Origin: Agromyces protaetiae
GTDB taxonomy: Bacteria; Actinomycetota; Actinomycetes; Actinomycetales; Microbacteriaceae
Assembly (NCBI RefSeq): GCF_004135405.1
Contig: NZ_CP035491.1
Span: 3,472,001 to 3,536,000 of the forward strand
Reading direction: 5' to 3'
DNA: 64,000 bases
Under the pieces are notes generated by a model, which saw nothing but the letters and a program-made list of their open reading frames with translations, did no database searches and was not told the DNA's origin. A program made the translations under genes and the position numbers. Shown piece after piece: positions 59,563 to 64,000 of the stretch. Each line of letters begins with the position of its first letter. Position 1 is the first letter of the stretch.

Positions 59563-60593
59563 GAGACCGTCTCCACGACGAGCCGCCCGCCGTCGAGTCG
59601 GAGGGCTCCGATGCCGGCGATCACCCGCTCGTCGTCGCGCCGTTCGAGGTGCACGACGAGGTCGAGCGCGCTCGCGGCGAGCCTTGCGACGGCCTCGGCC
59701 GAGAGCCCGATGCCCGCGCCGAGCGCTTCGAGTCGGGCGGGCACGTCGTCGAGCGAGTTCGCGTGCAGGGTGCCGGCACCGCCGTCGTGCCCGGTGTTGA
59801 GGGCGCCGAGGAGTTCGCGGAGCTCCGGCCCGCGGCACTCCCCCACGACGATCCGATCGGGTCGCATGCGGAGCGCCTCGCGCACGAGCGCGTCGAGGCC
59901 GACGTGCCCGCGCCCCTCGAGGTTGGGCTGGCGCGCTTCGAGTCCGACGACATGCGGGTGGTCGATCGAGAGTTCGGCGACGTCTTCGACGACGACGATG
60001 CGCTCGGTCGCCGGGACCTCGGCGAGCAGTGCCGCGAGGAGGGTCGTCTTGCCGCTGCCCGCCGCCCCGGTCATCAACACGTTCTCGCGGCGTGCGACGG
60101 CGGCGCGCAAGCGCGCGAGGTGCCCGGGCGAGGGCACGAGGTCGGCGAGCGTGCGACCGGCGGCGCGCGGCACGCGCACCGAGATGGTCGTGCCGCCCGT
60201 CGCGATGGGCGGCAGGACGGCGTGCACGCGGATGCCCCGGCCGAGTCGCACATCGACGGCGGGTGCCGCTTCGTCGAGGTGACGACCGCCCGCGGCGACG
60301 AGCCGGGTCGCGAGGGCGCGCACCTCGGGCTCGTCGGCGGCCCAGTCGACGACGCGCTCGGCGCCCGCGCCGCGATCGATCCAGAGTCCGCGCGAGCCGT
60401 TGACGAAGAGGTCGGTGACGGCGCCGCGCGCGGCGTACGGCGCGAGCGGGCCGAGCACGGCGAGCGCGTCGTCGGCGCCGCCGGATGCCTCGGGCTGCAC
60501 GCCTGCGAGCGTGACGACGTGCGGCACCGGCCCCGAGGGCGTCGGCACCTCGGGCGGCAGCCACGACGGGCGGGCGACGAAGGGTGCGGACAT
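59559..60593 (-). CDS. tadA: Tad pilus assembly ATPase (TadA/CpaF)
   Basis: A 344-residue secretion ATPase that powers Flp pilus extrusion. Motifs: Walker A MTGAAGSGKTTLLAALLA, Asp box VVVEDVAELSIDHPHVV, Walker B RPDRIVVGECRGPE and His box TGHDGGAGTLHANS. It is the first gene of the Tad transcript. ATG 60593 has a TACGTT -10 box 6 nt upstream. No TadZ-like gene or prepilin peptidase is adjacent on the visible side. Confidence 0.93.
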   Translation of the reverse strand: MSAPFVARPSWLPPEVPTPSGPVPHVVTLAGVQPEASGGADDALAVLGPLAPYAARGAVTDLFVNGSRGLWIDRGAGAERVVDWAADEPEVRALATRLVAAGGRHLDEAAPAVDVRLGRGIRVHAVLPPIATGGTTISVRVPRAAGRTLADLVPSPGHLARLRAAVARRENVLMTGAAGSGKTTLLAALLAEVPATERIVVVEDVAELSIDHPHVVGLEARQPNLEGRGHVGLDALVREALRMRPDRIVVGECRGPELRELLGALNTGHDGGAGTLHANSLDDVPARLEALGAGIGLSAEAVARLAASALDLVVHLERRDDERVIAGIGALRLDGGRLVVETVS

Positions 60594-60599
60594 GCCCGA

Positions 60600-60605
60600 A
60601 ACGTA
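60600..60605 (-). promoter_or_regulatory. -10 box of the leaderless tad promoter
   Basis: TACGTT on the minus strand, 6 nt before the tadA ATG; there is no ribosome-binding site. Confidence 0.5.
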
Positions 60606-60762
60606 TGCGCGCGGAGCGCGACGCATCCGCTCGCGTGAGACATCCGTGGACGAACCCCGAGACCCGGCCGCCTGTGGAGGAGTCCCCAGCGCCCCGCGAG
60701 CGCCCGCGAGAACAACATGTGACGATTCCCCATGAAGGCTAGGTCGCGCGCCCGCGCGCCCG

Positions 60763-60768
60763 TACGCT
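60763..60768 (+). promoter_or_regulatory. -10 box of the exported-hydrolase gene
   Basis: TACGCT, 6 nt before the ATG at 60775; leaderless arrangement. Confidence 0.5.
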
Positions 60769-60774
60769 CGATCC

Positions 60775-61817
60775 ATGTTCGCTCGGACCAGGCGACGCCC
60801 GACCGTCGCGGTGCTCGTCGCCGCGGCCGCTGCGATCGCCTCGCTCGCGGCCCTCTCGGGGTGCGCGGCCGCCGCTCCGCCCGCTCCGACCGAGACCTCG
60901 ACCCCCGCTCCGACCCCGACCGCGACCGCCCTTCCCGCGATGACGACCCTCGAGTCGGTCATCGGCGCGCAGCGCGAGCATCCGGTGCTGACCGTCACCG
61001 GGCCCGCCGAGCCGCTCGCGGGCGAGCAGGCCCAGCAGGTGACCTATCCGAGCGGCGGCATCACGGTCGCGGGCGTGCTGCGGACGCCTCCGGGGCTTTC
61101 CGGCCCGGCACCCGTCGCGATCGTCATCCACGGCGCGGTCAACCCCGAGAGGTACGAGTCGGGGCACGACCGGCCGAGCGAGCAGCGTGCGCTCCTGGCG
61201 GCCGGCTTCCTCGTGCTTGCCGTCGACCTCCGCGGGTTCGGCGCGTCCGACCCGGCGAACGTCGCCGACAGCCTGACGGTCGACCCGGGCTTCGGATGGC
61301 CCGTGGTGCTCGATTGGGGGATGGCGCTCGACGTCGCCAACGCGATGCGGCTCGCCGCCGACGGGCAGCTCCCGGGGCCGATCCGTCGCGCATCGCCCTC
61401 GTCGGGCACTCGCTCGGCGGGCTCCTCGCGATCGACGGCGCGCTCGTCGAGCCCGACCTCCCGGGCATCGTCATCGCGTTGAACCCGGCGCCCGTCGACC
61501 TGTCGTTCGCGCTCGAGGAGTCGGGCCTCCTGGAGGCCACAGGTGCGCCCACCCTCTCGCCCGAAGACCTCGAGGGGCTCGAGGCGGGGTCTGCGCTGCC
61601 GTTTTTCGGGCGGGCGCACGCGCCGCTCGTCATCGTGCACGGCTCGGCCGACGACCTCATCCCGGTCTCGTGGTCGCAGCGCACGGTCGATGCGTGGAAC
61701 GCCGCCGGCCCGCGGGCGGATCTGGTCGTCGTCGACGGTGCCGATCATGGGCTCGAGCCGCACCTGCAGGAGGTCGCGGGCATCGTCGTCGGGGCCGCCA
61801 TGTCGGCACTCGGGTGA
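60775..61817 (+). CDS. Exported alpha/beta hydrolase lipoprotein, frameshifted in this sequence
   Basis: About 347 residues after repair. Signal peptide with lipobox LAALSGC (Cys near 30), then a Pro/Thr linker and an alpha/beta hydrolase of the dienelactone/peptidase S9-like kind: AIVIHGAVNPE, AVDLRGFGASDP, nucleophile Ser in LVGHSLGG, Asp in VHGSADDLIPVS and His in DGADHGLEPH. The frame breaks at the G4 run 61374-61377; one more G would join AADGQLPG to ADPSRIALVGHS. The hydrolase thus probably exists intact. The substrate is unknown. Confidence 0.87.
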
Positions 61818-61842
61818 GGCAGGGCGACCTTTCCGACGACCG

Positions 61843-61868
61843 GTCACTCCCCCTTCGGGGGTCATGAC
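61843..61868 (+). terminator. Hairpin terminator after the exported hydrolase
   Basis: CCCCC-TTC-GGGGG (61849-61861) with flanking GTCA/TGAC (61843-61846, 61865-61868), 25 bp after the stop. A TAGGCT box at 61888-61893 then starts the next transcript, leaving about 120 nt of leader before the glycosyltransferase. Confidence 0.7.
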
Positions 61869-62016
61869 AGTCCCTCAGCTTCCTCGATAGGCTCGCACTC
61901 TGAAGACCGCATCGACGCCGAGACCCGGAGCGATCGCACGGACTGCATGCAGGTGGGCCCTCCACATCGGCATCGGGCGTATTCCGCTCGACGGACGGTG
62001 GAAGGGGAACAACGGG

Positions 62017-63201
62017 GTGAGCGTTCCGCAAGCACCACGCGTCGCGGTGGTCCTCCGCCACGGACTGAACCCCGACCGCTGGCGGGAGCGGCACGAACGC
62101 GGCGAGGTCGTCGACGAGACGCCCTACGGGTACCACCTCGCGGGCGACGAGTTCGACCTCGTCTGGTCGACCGACCACGCGGAGAGCGGCCTCGCGCGAC
62201 GTTGGCGGTCCGCCGTGCGGAAGGCGCTCGGCTTCGACCTCGTCCACGTCTGGCGGAACCGCGCGATCATCGCAGGCGCCGACGTCGTCTGGACCCACAC
62301 CGAACGCGAGCACCTCGCCGTCGCACTCCTGAAGCGCCTCCGTCCGAACACCTACCGCGCGGCGCTCCTCGCGCAGTCGATCTGGCTGTGGGACGACTGG
62401 CCCGACCTTCCGGCCGCGCGCCGCGCGCTGTGGTCGCGACTCCTCCCCGAAGCGTGGATCGAGGTCGTGCACAGCCGACTGAACCTCGAGCGGTCGCGGA
62501 CTGCGGTTCCCGGCCGGCGCACGGCGCTCCTGCCGTTCGGCACCCACTTCGCGACGGCGCGGATGGATCGCGCGAGCGCCGCCGCAGGCGCCGGCGCCGA
62601 GGCATCCGCCCGCCCTCGCGTCCTCGTCATCGGCAACGACCGCCACCGCGACTGGCCGCTCCTCGTCGAAGCCGCCGCGCGTCGCCCGCAACTCGACTTC
62701 GAGATCCTCTCGCTCGCAGACGCGGTGCGGGCGCTCTCCTGGCCCGCGAACGCGACGGTCCGCTCCTTCCACCAGCGGGAGATCGTCGAGACGCGATACG
62801 CCGAGGCCGACGTCGTCGCGATCCCGCTCCTTTCGAACGTGCACGTGTCGGGCTGCACGGTCGCGATCGAGGCGCGCTCGGCAGGCGTGCCGGTCGTCGC
62901 GACCGACGTCGGCGGCATCGACGACTACCTCGAAGGCGCCGTCGCCGCGCTCGTCCCCGAGGGCGACGTCGACGCGTTCGTGGCCGCGATCGACCGCTTC
63001 CTCGACGCCCCGCGACCCTCCGCCGACGACCTCGCCGAGGCGGCACGCGCAGCCGCCGAGCACGGCATCGAGCACCTCGACTACGTCGAGCGCTACGCAG
63101 CCCTCACGCGCGCGATCTTCGCTGGCGAAGAGCCGCCCGAGCAGGCTTCGAGATTCGAGCGGATGCCTCGGGCCGCCGCCCGAACGGAGGCGACGACATG
63201 A
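62017..63201 (+). CDS. Glycosyltransferase (GT-B, family 4-like)
   Basis: A 394-residue cytosolic glycosyltransferase. The C-terminal donor domain has VLVIGNDRHRDWPLLVEAA, the surface-position string YAEADVVAIPLLSNVHVSGCTVAIEARSAG with the E-x7-E type motif, and VPVVATDVGGIDDYLE. The N-terminal acceptor half is divergent. GTG 62017 follows GAAGGGG. It is the first gene of a coupled unit with an acyltransferase and a third gene, suggesting exopolysaccharide or glycolipid assembly. Confidence 0.85.
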   Translation: MSVPQAPRVAVVLRHGLNPDRWRERHERGEVVDETPYGYHLAGDEFDLVWSTDHAESGLARRWRSAVRKALGFDLVHVWRNRAIIAGADVVWTHTEREHLAVALLKRLRPNTYRAALLAQSIWLWDDWPDLPAARRALWSRLLPEAWIEVVHSRLNLERSRTAVPGRRTALLPFGTHFATARMDRASAAAGAGAEASARPRVLVIGNDRHRDWPLLVEAAARRPQLDFEILSLADAVRALSWPANATVRSFHQREIVETRYAEADVVAIPLLSNVHVSGCTVAIEARSAGVPVVATDVGGIDDYLEGAVAALVPEGDVDAFVAAIDRFLDAPRPSADDLAEAARAAAEHGIEHLDYVERYAALTRAIFAGEEPPEQASRFERMPRAAARTEATT

Positions 63202-63755
63202 ACCCGGTCGACCTCCTGAACGGCGCGCAGCGCGCCCGCGACGCCCTGTTCACGCGCCTCGCGGCACCCGGCTTCGCGCACTTCGGAAAGGGCTCGCGCA
63301 TCCTCTTGCCGACACGGCTCTCGGGCACCGAGCACATGAGCGTCGGCGACAAGGTGCTCATCGGAGCGCAGTCGTGGCTCATCGTGCCCGAGCAGCGCGA
63401 GCCCGGGCCGAACATCGTCCTCCACGACCGCGTGCGCATGAATCAGACCTCGATCTCGGCCGTCGCGCGCGTCGAGCTCGAAGAGGCCGTCGCGATCGCC
63501 CGCGGCTGCTACATCTCCGACCACTCGCACGGGTTCGACGATCCCGACCTCCCCATCCGCGACCAGCCGCTCGGCCGCGTCGCGCCCGTCCTCATCAAAC
63601 GGGGCGCGTGGCTCGGGCAGAACGTCGTCGTGCTGCCGGGCGTCACGATCGGACGCGGAGCGGTCATCGGCGCGGGCAGCGTCGTGCGCAGCGACATCCC
63701 CGACCGCACCGTCGCCGCGGGCGCGCCCGCGCGAATCCTCAGGGAGCTGCCATGA
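63198..63755 (+). CDS. Hexapeptide-repeat acyltransferase
   Basis: A 185-residue left-handed beta-helix O-acetyltransferase. Imperfect hexapeptides run through VGDKVLIGAQSWLIV, ISAVARVELEEAVAIARGCYI and RGAWLGQNVVVLPGVTIGRGAVIGAGSVV; the catalytic His is in SDHSHGFDDP. It ends with VAAGAPARIL, typical of the family. ATG 63198 overlaps the glycosyltransferase stop and has GGAGG upstream; it likely acetylates a polysaccharide or lipid sugar. Confidence 0.9.
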   Translation: MNPVDLLNGAQRARDALFTRLAAPGFAHFGKGSRILLPTRLSGTEHMSVGDKVLIGAQSWLIVPEQREPGPNIVLHDRVRMNQTSISAVARVELEEAVAIARGCYISDHSHGFDDPDLPIRDQPLGRVAPVLIKRGAWLGQNVVVLPGVTIGRGAVIGAGSVVRSDIPDRTVAAGAPARILRELP

Positions 63756-64000
63756 GCCGGGCCGAGGCGCCTTCGACCCACCCGACCCCGACGAGTGCGG
63801 GCGCCGCCGGGGACTACGTCTTCACGTTTTCGTACGAGTCGTACGCCGACGCGAGCAAGCGCGGCATGATGCGCCCGCCCGACCGGCTCGTGAGCCGCCT
63901 CATGACGAGCCCCGACGTGCGGCGGCTGCTCATCGCCGACCCGTTCCGGTCGTCGCGGACGAGATGGGGGCGGGCCATCCTCGACATCGGCAACAACGCG
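63752..64000 (+). CDS. Probable glycosyltransferase, 3' end missing
   Basis: Starts with ATG 63752 inside the acyltransferase stop and runs off the window after 83 codons. After about 20 disordered residues the segment DYVFTFSYESYADASKRG, RPPDRLVSRLMTSPDVRRLLIADPF resembles the start of bacterial cell-surface glycosyltransferases. With so little sequence the assignment rests mostly on its operon partners. Confidence 0.55.
   Translation, partial: MSRAEAPSTHPTPTSAGAAGDYVFTFSYESYADASKRGMMRPPDRLVSRLMTSPDVRRLLIADPFRSSRTRWGRAILDIGNNA

Overview
The window is chromosomal DNA of a high-GC Gram-positive actinobacterium, most likely a member of the Microbacteriaceae (Agromyces/Microbacterium-like). This is an inference from the very GC-rich codon use, the many ATGA/GTGA gene overlaps, the many promoters whose -10 box lies 6-7 nt before the start codon (leaderless transcripts), the topA-tmk-holB order, the Tad-type pilus locus and the FMN-riboswitch ribDE-ribBA-ribH operon. 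I see no prophage, insertion sequence, CRISPR array or rRNA; one tRNA gene (Thr-CGT) is present.

Layout. 1-7.1 kb: 3' end of trpS, a HAD phosphatase, glpD divergent from a SorC-type sugar regulator, and a PadR-ABC1 kinase pair. 7.2-11.4 kb: FMN riboswitch and riboflavin operon followed by a small membrane protein. 11.6-19.1 kb: an MHS-type transporter, a Met/Cys-rich copper-storage-like protein, the pseudouridine catabolism pair psuG-psuK, an ABC exporter and a hypothetical protein. 19.2-24.5 kb: a DUF559-type nuclease-fold protein, a DUF1622 membrane protein, GTP-type PEP carboxykinase and a divergent RamB-like regulator. 24.6-31 kb: a PadR/HAAS operon, a thiolase-SDR pair, VanZ, NIPSNAP and BAAT-type hydrolase genes. 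31-39.5 kb: a TPP-dependent enzyme, then a tightly coupled homoprotocatechuate (4-hydroxyphenylacetate meta-cleavage) operon, hpaH-hpaI-[FAH::RraA fusion]-gntR-hpaE-hpaD, behind a perfect GntR-like palindrome. 39.5-44.9 kb: mostly minus-strand accessory enzymes (lipoprotein, alpha/beta hydrolase, pncA, dacB-type carboxypeptidase, Gfo/Idh oxidoreductase, MarR). 45-50.5 kb: an unusual luciferase-like::FAD-oxidase fusion plus a luciferase-like oxidoreductase, mntP, an LPXTG surface protein and a small membrane protein with a coupled leader peptide. 50.5-57 kb: tRNA-Thr, a TAP-type peptidase, holB, tmk, topA. 57-60.6 kb: a Tad/Flp pilus locus. 60.8-64 kb: an exported hydrolase, then the start of a polysaccharide gene cluster (glycosyltransferase, hexapeptide acyltransferase, truncated gene).

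Two window-wide observations stand out. First, the 11-mer CGGATGCCTCG (or its complement) occurs about 34 times by hand count, far above the chance expectation; inverted pairs of its GGATGCC core form hairpins at gene ends, the pattern known for DNA-uptake sequences in other bacteria, and the window also carries a Tad pilus locus. Second, five genes (ribD, the MHS transporter, psuG, holB, an exported hydrolase) are each broken by what looks like exactly one missing base, at least three of them in C or G runs. This points to systematic base-calling deletions rather than decay, so these genes are probably intact in the organism.
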